Shown: piece after piece, positions 33,670 through 44,015 of the stretch | How the letters are laid out: the number at the start of each line of letters is the position of its first letter | How positions within the stretch are numbered: position 1 is the first letter of the stretch | Assembly (NCBI GenBank): GCA_964007475.1 | Contig: CAXFZM010000303.1 | Location: forward strand, 151,001-215,000 | DNA from: Hybos culiciformis | Lineage: Eukaryota; Arthropoda; Insecta; Diptera; Hybotidae | DNA: 64,000 nucleotides | Direction of reading: 5' to 3' | The notes under the pieces: generated by a model | The model's input: only the letters and a program-made list of their open reading frames with translations | The model's database searches: none | What the model was told of the DNA's origin: nothing | Program-made: the position numbers and the translations under genes

Positions 33670-34492
33670 AGGCCTTCTCCCGGAAAAAAAATTTAAAAAT
33701 TAAAACTCGACATTTCAAATTCCTAATGTACCTATTTTGTTGTTGTAAATTTTTTTGTTGTTGTGAATTTCAAATACACGCCCCAGAACCAGACATCCAC
33801 GCTTTTCTTGTTTTCCAGTCGCCGCCAGTCAGCCGCTGGACTATTTTTTCTAACCGCCGCTAGATAAAAATTCATCGACTGATCGACTGGCCGCTTTTTA
33901 GGAAAAAAAAATTAAGCCGCTGATTTTTTTATTCGTTCTTTTTTGTTTTTTTTTTGGTTTTTTTTAGTCGCCGATCTCGCCGATGGTTTTCTTCCAGTCA
34001 CCGATTTTTAATATTTTTTTCGAAGCCGCTCTTTTTCTCCAAAACAGGTAATTTTGAGTCGACCAGCCGCAGCAATCGAAGGGCAAAATTCGACTAGACG
34101 CCGTCGAAAAAAAGCGATCGCCGTCGCTGTCTGCCCAGAACGTGCATTTGGAATTCCTAAATTTGGAATTCATAAATTTGAAACATCATTACTGTCAAAA
34201 AAGAAAAAACAAACAAAATAAACATCAAAATAAAAAATAAGTGATGCCAAATAGAAAAATTTGCACTTTCCTGGTATTTCCCTAACCCAACAATAAAATT
34301 CCTTAAATTTAAAGAAAAACACATCCATTCTGGCATCTTTGTAATTGATATATTAAAAATTGAAAACAAAAGTAAAAATATTCTCTCCCGAAAACTTTTT
34401 TTTGACATTAAATTACACTAACAAAATACATTAGGAATTTGAAATGAAGAATTTCAAATTTTAAATTTTTTTCCGGGAGAAGGCCTTTGTTT
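33670..34492. mobile_element. Element with ~60-bp inverted ends, ~820 bp
   Basis: The left end AGGCCTTCTCCCGGAAAAAA followed by ...ATTTCAAATTCCTAATGTA is mirrored at 34430-34492 (complement AGGCCTTCTCCCGGAAAAAA...CATTTCAAATTCCTAATGTA). The inside holds an unusually GC-rich stretch at 33780-34145 (CGCCGCCAGTCAGCCGCTGG and similar) that is probably a separate nested sequence. No target duplication was established. Confidence 0.6.
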
Positions 34493-34580
34493 GTGTAATT
34501 TAATGTCGAAAATAAATTATGCTTACAAAATACATGTGGAATATTTTTATTCCAAAAACTTTTTCGGTAGAAGCATTATG
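34380..34580. repeat. Second copy of the CCCGAAAA-type MITE family
   Basis: Contains TCTCCCGAAAACTTTTTTTG, then TGTAATTTAATGTCGAAAAT and TTCCAAAAACTTTTTCGGTAG. The order of words matches the copies at 32765-32937 and about 23045-23320. It overlaps the right arm of the 33670-34492 element, so the insertion order is unclear. Confidence 0.5.
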
Positions 34581-34956
34581 AGGTACCAACAAATTAATTT
34601 TTTTAAATTACTTTTACATACTACTTCCATATTATTTTAATTCTATGGATGTGTGTAAAAAAAAATGTTGTTGTCTCTTTTTTTTTCTTACGTTGCGTCT
34701 TGCTTATCCACGAATAGCGTAGTTCTAAAAAAACATAAAAAAAACAATAAAAAAAAATACGTTCAGTTTTAACACGCGTTAAAAATTTAATTTAATTTTT
34801 TTTAATTTTAAACTTAAATAAGCATAAAAAAAATACGTTCAGAGTTAATTTTATTTTATTTTTCAAAAGTTTAAACTTTTTTAAAAATTGAAAATTTTGT
34901 TTTTCAAAGTGAAAGTGTCAAATTTCATTATTTTAAAGTTTTTAAAAGGTAGGTAA

Positions 34957-37900
34957 ATGAGCAATTTTTATGAATATGGTAGCGATGGTGATGGTGGCGT
35001 TGGCGATGTTGATGAATTTGAAGGTGTTGGTGAGGATGTCGTGGATAAATTAATTGAAGAAAGTTCAGATCAGGCAGATGCCACTTTTCGAAATAATTTA
35101 ATAATTTACGAGCCTCTGCCTGATTCAAATCAATCGCAAGATATTTTTGGTGAAAATTCAATGGATTCCATTGATCCAATGGGTCAACTAGTACTGAAAT
35201 GGCGACTTCCCGAACTAGTAACAGATTTCAGAGGTAAGAATTTTCCAATATGTTTAAATTTTATTTATTTTTTTGTTCTACATATATTTTTAGATCATAA
35301 AATTGATCTTGAAACATTATCTTACATGGCCGACAGTGACGTTAATGAACTTTTTGAATCGAAACCAATTGGGCTCAAAATAAAGTTCAAAGGACGCCAA
35401 ACACATGTAAGTAATATAGTAGTATAGAATATATAGTAATATAGAGTGGCGCCAAACACATGTAAGTAATATAGTAATAGATGATTTTGGTGGTTCCATC
35501 CTATTGTTTTTCTTCCCAATAAAAAGTATAGGAAAAATGTTAAGTTTTGATAAGTCCAAAGGTTAATAAGTGGTTGTTTGACCACAGCTGTAATTTTTTC
35601 TTTGTCCAGTAGGTAGATTGGCACCTACCTAACATACTCCGATTCACAAGCATTTGCACGATGGACAGTTAGATTTTTGTTTTAAATACCATCATATTAA
35701 AATAAATATTCGTGGTCAAAAGTAAGTTCTGTGTAACTTATTGTCACACTTTGGATACCAATTTCGTCTTTAAAAAAAATTATAAAATTCATGAGAATAT
35801 AATGCGAAATTTGAAATCATAAACATTATTTTGGAATTGATTTTCATAAAAATGTATTATTAAAATAAAAATAAAAAAGAAGATTATAAAACTTAACTTC
35901 AAAAATGAATACTGCTAAAATAAATATGTTTTTTTTGAAAAAACTAAAAAAAAAAAAAAATAAATAATTAGCAAAATTTTAATTAAATTTTCAATTTGAA
36001 AACCAACTTTTTATGAAATGAATCACAAATATTCTTCGCTCTGTTGACAATGAAAAATTTACGATTAATATTAAAAAATAACAAATGTTTTAATTTATTA
36101 TTTATGATTATTTATTTTAAAAATTATATTTATTTGAATATTTTTTTTAGATTTATAAATGTTCAGTAAAGCTAAACTTTTTCAAACGTACTCTGAAATT
36201 TTCTATAAACAAAATGAACAATTGGGGTTGATTTTCAACTGTTTTAAGATTTGTATACAATCTTTATGGAAAGAATTTTTCCAAAAAAATCTAATAACAT
36301 GAATTTCGAAATGTACAATATCGTACTAATTATTTTCGTACCTATTTAATTTATATCTTAAGTCCAACTTCAATCTAATCTATCTATCTATCTATCTATC
36401 TATATATATAAAACCGAAGTTGCATGTTTGTCTGTTTGTCTGTTCCGAATAGGCTCCTAAACCGCTCAACCGATCGTTTTCAAACTTACACCATATCTTT
36501 GTGTCAGGTCGGGGGTCGTTATAGGCTATTTTAAAATTTGATTGGCCTCCTACCCAGGGACCCCCCCCGGAGGCGGACTTGAAAAGTTTGTCCAATTTCA
36601 ATCAAATTTGGTACGTAAAAAGAGGAAGTGATTACAAACAAATTCCGTAACAAAATATTTGTTGACCTCCTACCCAGCGACCCCCTACCCAGGGATCTCC
36701 CTTCGGGCGGATTTTAAAAGTTCGTCCGATTTCATTCAAATTTGGTATGTATAAAGAGGATATGACAACACACAGAAATATCGTAATAAAAAAATTGGAC
36801 TTCAAAAGTTTGTCCGATTTCATTCAAATTTGGAACGTAAAAAGAGGAAGTGATAACACACAAATTTCGGAATAAAAAATTTGTTGACCTCCTACCCGGG
36901 GCGGACTTCAAAAGTTCGTCCGATTTCATTCAAATTTGATATGTAAAAAGAGGAACTGATTACACACAAATTTCGTAACAAAAAATATACGGTTCCCGAA
37001 TTTCGTTAAATTTAGTATACTACTTTGGTTTAACTTTCTAACATTATATTCCAACTTGCTGGTTTTGCGACATAAAGTAACACTATTATGTATATACTAC
37101 TTACAACACACGCAGGCACACATACAGGCACACACACTACACACACACACACAACACACACCGTTTTTCGGCCCAAAAAGCCACGGTCAAATCATAGTGT
37201 ATCCCAAAACGTTTGATTTTTTAATTTAACAGGAAGTTTTATTTTCAGAATATTTCTGCAGTATTGCAAAGATCATCTGCTTTTTGTGTTACAGAAAGTA
37301 CTCTGAAATATTCCAGTCTGGTAAGAATAACATAAAAAAATAAATCTATAAAACTTACAGATAAAAAAAATATGGGAGTGGCTACAGTTACGGTAACCGT
37401 AACTTATTTTTCTTTTTTAACAGTTACGGTTAACGTAACTTATTATTTTTTTTTTAAGTTACGGCAACCGTAACTTTTAGGTAATGCTTAAAGTTACGGC
37501 AAATTTTTTTTTTGTCGAAAAAAAAAAAAAAAAATTAATTTTTCTTTCTTTTTTTTTTTTCTTAAGCCTTTCTTCGGGATTCGAACCTCGTTCTTTAGCA
37601 TTTCATTCTACCACTCTACCTCTTGGCTACAGTATTAAAATTATAAACGTGTACAAAATAGAAAATATAAATTATGTGTACATGTGAAAGTTATTGACAA
37701 GTAAAAACCTTACATCATCATACAAAAAATGCAAGAATAGTAAAACCATACATCGTTATACAAAAATAGTTTTAAAAGCGCGAAGCAAAATAAAAAAAAA
37801 AAAAAAAAGAAGCCCTAGGGGGTTTGGGGAAGGCGGCGGCCGTCCCCCATTCAGCATAACAACTTTTTATTTAAAAAAAAGTCATAATGCTAAAAAAAAC

Positions 37901-39742
37901 TTTGCCGTAATCACTAAAAAAATAAAAAAGTTACTTCCGCCGTAACTTTAGACAATTTTCAACAGGATTACGGTTGCCGTAACTCTAAAAATAAAAAAAA
38001 AGTTACGTTTGCCGTAACTGTAGTCGCTCCCAAAAAATATACATTTTTTTAAAGAATATCGAAGATATTTTGAAATCATCACCATTGGGACTACAGCATT
38101 AGGACTTTCGTCAATCTCCTCCAAGCCATTAAGCGAAGCCATGAGAAAAAAGTTAATAACACTAATTGTTGATAATGCTATTTACAATAATTTTCATATT
38201 GGAACGAAGCAGGCTGAGATACTATCGAATAAAATTCTTCAAATTTTTCCAAAGGAATCGAAGGTATATTTAAATTATTATTAGTATTACAAATTCTATC
38301 ATCATAAGTACAAGTTGTAAATAAAATAAAATAAACAAATTATTTTTAGGGCAGTTATTTTATTCCTTGCGGAAGCGGTGCTCGCTGTAGGGGGTCGTTA
38401 TATAATTCGTACAACAATAAACTGAAATATTTGAAGAATAAAAACATTGTGGACCACAAAAATGTCAATCAAAAAGCCTTACCATCAACATCGCCAAACT
38501 CTCAAATACAGAGACCAATTTTAAATACAGATGGTTGTCTAAATTTTATTTTTTAAGTTAAAACCTGTAATAATTTTGTTTTTAATTTTTTTATTTTAGA
38601 TTTAACAAACAAACTCTGGCTGAAACATAACCAAAGCCCTTGTGAAACAGTTGAACTCAAATGGAAATCTACCTTTTCTTCTCGTAGACACGATATTTTA
38701 AACAAGGATATCTGCAGCATTTATGAGGAATGGCCTTCTTTTAACCAAAAATATGCAATTAGACTGGTATTTTTTATTTTATTTACTTTTTTATATAAAA
38801 ATACAAAATTTGTATTTTAGGTGGAATTGGACTTTATAAGCATATTCGACGAAAAGATAAGCCTGAGTTTAAATGAAAGGTGGAACAATTTTTGTAGCAC
38901 AATAGTTGCTGCTGTTGATGTTGGAAAGCCACAAAAAGGTGTAGAAGACCTTCTCAAAATAATCAGCAAAATTAATGCAAGTGAAAATCAAACAGAAGCT
39001 CAAAAGCAAACCGATTCAGGTAACACTTTTTATAATAATTTGGTTATGAGTAAGAATTCAGAAATTGAAAAATTGCTTAGCACTAGAAAATTACCTAAAA
39101 TTGTTAAATATGAGGCAATTATTATTTATTATATTTTTTCTGAGTAAGAAAATATTCAAAATTTCATTTCGAATGCTCAGCTAGTAACTTAATTTTTAAT
39201 GACTCGAAAAATGAGTTAGCCATATTATTTTTTCATCAGCACATCTAAAATTAAAATAAATAAATTTTATTATTATACTTTTAGACAATAAAAGTGTTGC
39301 TGTTTTCAAATTAATTCAACACAAGTTACCATCATATCAGCGTATTAAATATAAAGACGATAATAAACTAAAAACTTGGCATCCTTCAATACAAGACTCA
39401 ATCGATAGCACACTATTAACGGTAAATAATCAAGGAGATATATTAGTGCAGTATAAAATTTTTAGGGATAATTTAAAAAAGATTAATTGTAAAATTCAAC
39501 CTATGATTATTTTGTGCCTTAATAATTTTTATGTCGCATCTGACAATATAGTTTATAAAACTAACAGTTTTGTCGATGCCGTAGACCATACTTTTAAGTT
39601 ATTTTTCGTGTTTAATCTTGAATATCCCCGCCAAAGTACTAATACATGGCTTTTCATTCAACAGTTTTTTTATGAAATTGAAATTCCAAGTGACAAATTA
39701 ACATCTCAAATAAGTTCTTTATTAAATGAATTGAAAACTTAA
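34957..39742 (+). CDS. SAM-domain protein (SAMD3-like) of the CACTA-like element, multi-exon
   Basis: Exon 1 (34957-35233) has a Gly/Asp-rich acidic start, then the beginning of a SAM domain (LKWRLPELVTDFR). A 60-bp intron with GTAAGA/TTTTAG leads in phase to exon 2 (35294-35406), DHKIDLETLSYMADSDVNEL. Later exons include 37249-37320, about 38055-38263 (EAMRKKLITLIVDNAIYNNF), about 38351-38530, 38601-38766 (LWLKHNQSPCETVELKWKST), 38821-39018 (ERWNNFCSTIVAAV) and 39287-39742 (KLPSYQRIKYKD...PRQSTNTWLFIQQFFYEIE). The fold after SAM is unnamed, but such proteins accompany CACTA-like transposases in many animals. At least one exon (38055-38100) appears frameshifted. The stop lies 8 bp before the transposase ATG. 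Confidence 0.65.
36374..36995 (+). repeat. Interspersed repeat with (ATCT)n head and ~115-bp internal repeats
   Basis: It begins with an ATCT microsatellite (36374-36407), then ATATATATAAAACCGAAGTTGC. Four to five copies of a unit follow, containing AAAAGTTTGTCCGATTTCAT, TCAAATTTGG and GACCTCCTACCCAGGGACCC, with A-rich ends. The reverse complement of the same unit occurs near 9450. Reading frames through it are incidental. Family unknown to me. Confidence 0.6.
37096..37162. repeat. CA-rich microsatellite
   Basis: ACACACGCAGGCACACATAC followed by further CACACA runs. Confidence 0.8.
37374..38031. mobile_element. MITE with ~35-bp inverted ends and 9-bp duplication, carrying a SINE
   Basis: The left end GGGAGTGGCTACAGTTACGG and the right end (complement) GGGAGCGACTACAGTTACGG both continue through TAACCGTAACTT-like sequence. 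The flanks share AAAAAATAT (37365-37373 and 38032-38040), a 9-bp duplication as in Mutator-like elements, although the A/T-rich site makes this weaker. GTTACGGYAACCGTAAC palindromes recur several times inside each end. A tRNA-derived SINE (minus strand) is nested at 37568-37686. The element lies in an intron of the SAM gene. Confidence 0.78.
37568..37686 (-). mobile_element. tRNA-derived SINE, copy 2
   Basis: On the minus strand, 37633-37568 has an A box (TAGCCAAGAGGTAGAGTGG) and a B box (GGTTCGAATCC) at tRNA spacing. It aligns with copy 1 across the whole tRNA-like region and upstream through ACAAAATAGAAAATATAAAT. A T-rich tract (A tail on the minus strand) lies at 37507-37561. Confidence 0.7.
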
Positions 39743-39750
39743 ATTAAGCC

Positions 39751-42231
39751 ATGTTTTCTTGTTTTCTCTGTCGAATATTGTTCGAGATTTTAGGTCAATA
39801 CTTTTTTCATTTAAAATACAAACACAAAGTTTCTTCAAATGATAAATACTTGTGTGGTCAAGGAAAATGCCCTCAAGCATTCTCTAATATTTATAGCTTA
39901 AAAAAGCATTTAACATTTCTTCACCGTGAACAACATTCCAACCACTTATCAAAAGAAAATCCGCTTTTGGAACATACTTTTAATAATGTAAGTGTCTCAA
40001 ATGAACCAAATCTAGCCTCAAATGAACCAAATCAAATAATTATTAATGAATTGCCTAATACAGAAAGTGTAGTAGTAACAAATAAAATTAATTTTAATGA
40101 AAAACTTAATGACGATCAATCATTTCACAATTTAAATGAATCCCTTGATGAGAATTTTTTGCAAAACAATATTTTAAAACTTGCTTTGAAACTTATGAAT
40201 GAAGACTATTTACCCAGAAGTAAAGTATTTGATATTTTAAATTATGTCGATACTTTCATCTTGAAGCCTATAAAAAATGTCATACAAACACAATCAAATG
40301 CAAATTTAAATAAACTATCAGGATTACTAGAAGAGGGATGTAACTGCCTTAACAGCGAATATAAACTGATAGCTTATTTAGAAAAAAACAATCTATTAAA
40401 ACAACCCGAAAATTTCCTTCTTTCGTCAGAGGTTGGCTGTGTTATGCATAAAGGTAACCCTTCTTTAGATAACATTAAAACCACAGGAACTATTATGAAC
40501 GTCCCTTACATTTTAAGAAAAATATTTGAAAAACCTGGAGTTTTAGATAAAACTCTTGAAAATATCAAAAAATCTCAAACAAATGAGACAATAAGTAATT
40601 TTATGTCTGTTAGTATATGGAGAAAAATACATGTCCAATACGAATCTGAGGGTAAACTTGTTATTCCATTTTTCCTTTATAACGATGATTTTGAGTGTGG
40701 CAATGCTTTGGGAGCTCATGCAGGTAAAAATTCTATTTCCGGATTTTATTTAAATTTCCCAGCCTTTCCTCAGCATATGACATCATCTCTCAAAAACATT
40801 ATCCCAGTAATGTTTGTAAAAACAAAATTTACTAAAATGTACCAAAACGAAGACATTTTAAAGAAATTGTTTGAAATATTTGAAGATTTAGCAGCAAACG
40901 GGATAACATTAAATATTTCTGAAAAACCATGCCAAGTTTATTTTGTTTTGGGACTCATAACTGGAGATAATCTAGGACTAAATAACATTTTGGGTTTTAC
41001 TAGATCGTTTTCAGCTTTGTATTTTTGTAGAATTTGCTGCTGCGCGAAAAAACAAACTCAAACTTTAAGCCGTGAAATGCCCGAAAAATTAAGAACAATA
41101 GAGAGCTACGATTCGGACCTAGCTTCTAAAGATCCAAAGGGTACTGGGGTAAACGAATGTTGCATTTTTAATAAATTATCATCTTTTCATTGTGTAGAAA
41201 ATGTATGTGTGGATATTATGCATGACCTATTTGAGGGTGTTTTCAAAAATGATATGAGTTTAATAATTCTCTATTTTATTGAAATTAAAAAATATTTTTC
41301 TTTAGATCAGCTAAACAACCGAAAACGGCTTTTTGATTATGGTGAGATTGATTCTAGAAATATATCTCCCGATATTAAACAAGAGCATTTAAAATGCAGA
41401 CATTTTAAAATGTCAGCATGTGAGATGTGGTGTTTTGTACACTTTTTTTCTTTAATGGTCGGAGACCTTGTCCCACAAACAGATATTGTTTGGCTGTTTT
41501 TCATTAATCTTCAGAATTTATTGGATATATGCCTTTTCTCTGATTATAGTGAAGGTTATTTACAAGATTTAGAGTTATTAGTAGCGTTCCATAACAGTAA
41601 ATATCAGGAAATTTTCAAAGAAAATTTAAAACCGAAAGCAGATTTTCTTACACACTACATGACTGTTATAAGAAGGGTCGGCCCTTTAAAAATGATTTGG
41701 TCCCTAAGAAATGAAGCGAAACATAAGGAAATGAAAAAGTATGCATCCTCAATTCCTTCAAGAATAAACCTTTCGTATTCTTTGGCTATGAAATTATCTT
41801 TAAAAATGGCATTTGATTTTATGACAACTGATGGTTCTGATGAAATTTTATTTGAAAATAAAGTAGACATTAATATTATAAATACAATTTACTATCAACA
41901 AGTTCAAGAACTTGGTATCGGAACAATGTTTCAAAGCACAAATGTATTAATTTACAAAGGGTCCACTTATAAACTCGGATATTTTCTCAGAGATAATCAT
42001 TTAAATATTATATACAAAATTAACGATATATTTATTCATACCGAAGATGGAAATATTTTAGTTATTTGCTCTTGCTTTAAAATTAGTTTGTACTCACATT
42101 TAAATTGTTATATATTAGACGATAATATTAATAAAATAGCCGTTATGGAACTCAAAAACTTCAAGTATTTTCCTTGTCTATCACACACACTACCAAATAA
42201 ACAAGAAGCTTTTAGGTTCAAAATTATATAA
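39751..42231 (+). CDS. CACTA-like transposase with two C2H2 fingers
   Basis: An uninterrupted 826-codon frame starts at an ATG 8 bp after the SAM-gene stop. Residues about 3-26 (FSCFLCR...HLKYKH) and 33-57 (YLCGQGKCPQAF...HLTFLH) are C2H2 fingers. The core shows YNDDFECGNALG (Asp candidate), LITGDNLGLNN (Asp candidate), a C-x2-C pair (YFCRICCC), the D-x2-H motif within CVDIMHDLFEGV, and WSLRNEAKHKEM (Glu candidate). D...D...D/CxxH...E is the arrangement of CMC-group transposases. No damage was seen, so it may encode active enzyme. It likely recognises the TAATGAATTTCATTA arrays at the element ends. The long continuous frame contrasts with the decayed host element around it. Confidence 0.82.
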   Translation: MFSCFLCRILFEILGQYFFHLKYKHKVSSNDKYLCGQGKCPQAFSNIYSLKKHLTFLHREQHSNHLSKENPLLEHTFNNVSVSNEPNLASNEPNQIIINELPNTESVVVTNKINFNEKLNDDQSFHNLNESLDENFLQNNILKLALKLMNEDYLPRSKVFDILNYVDTFILKPIKNVIQTQSNANLNKLSGLLEEGCNCLNSEYKLIAYLEKNNLLKQPENFLLSSEVGCVMHKGNPSLDNIKTTGTIMNVPYILRKIFEKPGVLDKTLENIKKSQTNETISNFMSVSIWRKIHVQYESEGKLVIPFFLYNDDFECGNALGAHAGKNSISGFYLNFPAFPQHMTSSLKNIIPVMFVKTKFTKMYQNEDILKKLFEIFEDLAANGITLNISEKPCQVYFVLGLITGDNLGLNNILGFTRSFSALYFCRICCCAKKQTQTLSREMPEKLRTIESYDSDLASKDPKGTGVNECCIFNKLSSFHCVENVCVDIMHDLFEGVFKNDMSLIILYFIEIKKYFSLDQLNNRKRLFDYGEIDSRNISPDIKQEHLKCRHFKMSACEMWCFVHFFSLMVGDLVPQTDIVWLFFINLQNLLDICLFSDYSEGYLQDLELLVAFHNSKYQEIFKENLKPKADFLTHYMTVIRRVGPLKMIWSLRNEAKHKEMKKYASSIPSRINLSYSLAMKLSLKMAFDFMTTDGSDEILFENKVDINIINTIYYQQVQELGIGTMFQSTNVLIYKGSTYKLGYFLRDNHLNIIYKINDIFIHTEDGNILVICSCFKISLYSHLNCYILDDNINKIAVMELKNFKYFPCLSHTLPNKQEAFRFKII

Positions 42232-42358
42232 AAAAAACATTTATCTTTAATTATACATTAAAAAAAAAACAATTTATAAAAACTCAATTCAAAGATCTTT
42301 GTTTCGAAGTTGAATGTTTAAGTTTAAGCTTAGATTAATTATAAAAATTAATTTTTTT

Positions 42359-42949
42359 CGGTGACATGTAATAACGTCCGAGGTATCAACGGCAAAAAGG
42401 CGTTATTTCCATCCGTAGTGGGAAATAAAGCCCAAATTGCGTTTGGGCGTTATTTCTCACTGTGATGAGTAATAATGACCACGGGCGTTAATTCCTTTTT
42501 GCAGCTTTGGTTTGTTAGAACAGAAATAACACTACGCGGTGTGAATTACCGCCCAAAATTAACATACGATGTTTTAATTGTTTCAGAATCTATTTTTTCA
42601 TATTTATTCCTTAAAAAATCTGAAAAAGGTTTTAATTGGGGGTTACCCTAAAATCTTGAAATCCTTAATCTCGGAATAAACGGGCTAATTGTGTAGATAA
42701 GAGATGTGAAAGAATAGATTCTGAAACAATTAAACTATCGTATGTTAATTTTAGGTGGTAATTCACACCGCGTAGTGTTATTGCTTTTCTAACAAACAAA
42801 AACTGCAAAAAGGAATTAACGCCCGTGGGCTTTGTTACTATTACACAGTGAAAAATAACGCCCAAACGCAATTTGTGTTTTATTTCCCACTACGGAAGGA
42901 AATAACGCCTTTTTGGCGTTAATGCCTTAGACGTTATTTCATGTCACCG
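42359..42949. mobile_element. Foldback MITE, 591 bp, arms of ~250 bp
   Basis: The two halves are near-mirror images: CGGTGACATGTAATAACGTC on the left against CGGTGACATGAAATAACGTC on the right (complement). Pairing continues through GGCGTTATTTCC, CCCAAACGC, GGGCGTTAATTCCTTTTTGC, CACTACGCGGTGTGAATTAC and ACATACGATxxTTTAATTGT to a central loop of about 80 bp. T runs flank both sides, so a TTTTTT duplication is possible but not provable. No coding capacity. It sits 3' of the transposase gene. Confidence 0.85.
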
Positions 42950-43454
42950 TTTTTTCATATTAGTAAAATAAAATTCTATTATTGCAAATGTAAAAATACA
43001 GTTAATTAAATTTAAAATACTATTTTTCAAAATATTTCAAAATGTTCAAAATCTAATCTGTAGCTATTAATCAACGGGTTAGGTTTAGTCCTAGAATTTG
43101 ATTATAATATGATACATAGTACATTTCATATTTTTCTTACTTTCAACTAATTATTTACTTTTTAATTTTTTTTTACTTATTTATATTGTATTACTTGTAT
43201 TTAATTCCTTTTAAAAAAATAATTATTTTGAAAAGGAAATATGTTAAAATTTAAGTTGTGTATTTAAAACTACTTTTGTACATTGTAGTTAATTTTCAGT
43301 TCTTTAGAAATTGTAAGAGTTTTCTAAAATTTTAAAATGGAATAAAATTAATTTTTTTAATTACAAAATTCTTTTTATTTTAGAATATTCAAAGTTACAG
43401 TTTATTGGCTTGATTCCCCAAGAAAATCGAATCGACAAAACCAAATCACATCTT

Positions 43455-43965
43455 ACTAATTAAACAAGGTAATGAAATTTATTACAGTTATATAATGAAT
43501 TTCATTAAAGTGTGATGAAATTCATTACAGTTATTTAATGAATTTCATTACAGTGTAATGAATTTCATTAAAGTGTGATAAAATTCATTACAGTTATTTA
43601 ATGAATTTCATTACAGTGTAATGAATTTCACTAAGTGTGATAAAATTCATTACAGTTATTTAATGAATTTCATTACAGCTTAATGAATTTTATTAAAGTG
43701 TGATAAAATTCATTACAGTTATTTAATGAATTTCATTACAGCGTAATGAATTTTATTAAAGTGTGATAAAATTCATTAAAGCTATGTGATGATTTTCATT
43801 ACAGTGTAATGATACTCATTAAAAGTGTGTGAAGCAACAAAAAATTGTTTCATTGCAATGAAATAAAATTCATTGTAGTGTAATGATTTCTTTTAATTAC
43901 ATGCAATGAAATTCATTACAGTTTCACAACACTGTTTAATTAACCGAAAACGAATTACAAAATTA
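43455..43965. repeat. Right subterminal array of the CACTA-like element
   Basis: A unit of about 60 bp (ATTACAGTTATTTAATGAAT, TTCATTACAGTGTAATGAAT, TTCATTAAAGTGTGATAAAA) recurs about six times with small changes. The core word is the near palindrome TAATGAATTTCATTA. It is the counterpart of the left-end repeats at 32345-32600. Confidence 0.85.
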
Positions 43966-44015
43966 ATGAATTTCTTTGCAATTTTAATCGCTTTCATTAT
44001 AAATTTCTCTGTGTG

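Larger units (their letters stand above)
32330..44015 (+). mobile_element. CACTA-like (CMC superfamily) transposon, 11.7 kb, interrupting the ULP1-bearing transposon
   Basis: The inverted ends are CACACAGAGAAATTTGTGTA at 32330 and CACACAGAGAAATTTATAAT at 44015 (complement). Both continue into AAATCGATT/AAAGCGATT. A protein interrupted at codon KKCFDF (32329) resumes at about 44017 with VFNNNKNEPDFLLVRF. No clear 2-3 bp target duplication was seen. Subterminal arrays of TAATGAATTTCATTA-like palindromes lie at both ends, as in CACTA elements. It carries a SAM-domain gene and a transposase gene in tandem, and has been enlarged by at least five smaller insertions. Confidence 0.82.

Noticed and set aside
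37365..37373. Certainty that AAAAAATAT is a true 9-bp duplication
   Set aside because: It is kept only as likely: the site is A/T homopolymer-rich and a chance match is possible.
42665..42871. Reading frame on the minus strand
   Set aside because: It lies wholly within the arm of a foldback MITE and has no family resemblance.
43455..43965. Satellite DNA or origin of replication suggested by palindromic repeats
   Set aside because: The array sits just inside the inverted end of a CACTA-like element and has a left-end counterpart, so subterminal transposase-binding repeats explain it.
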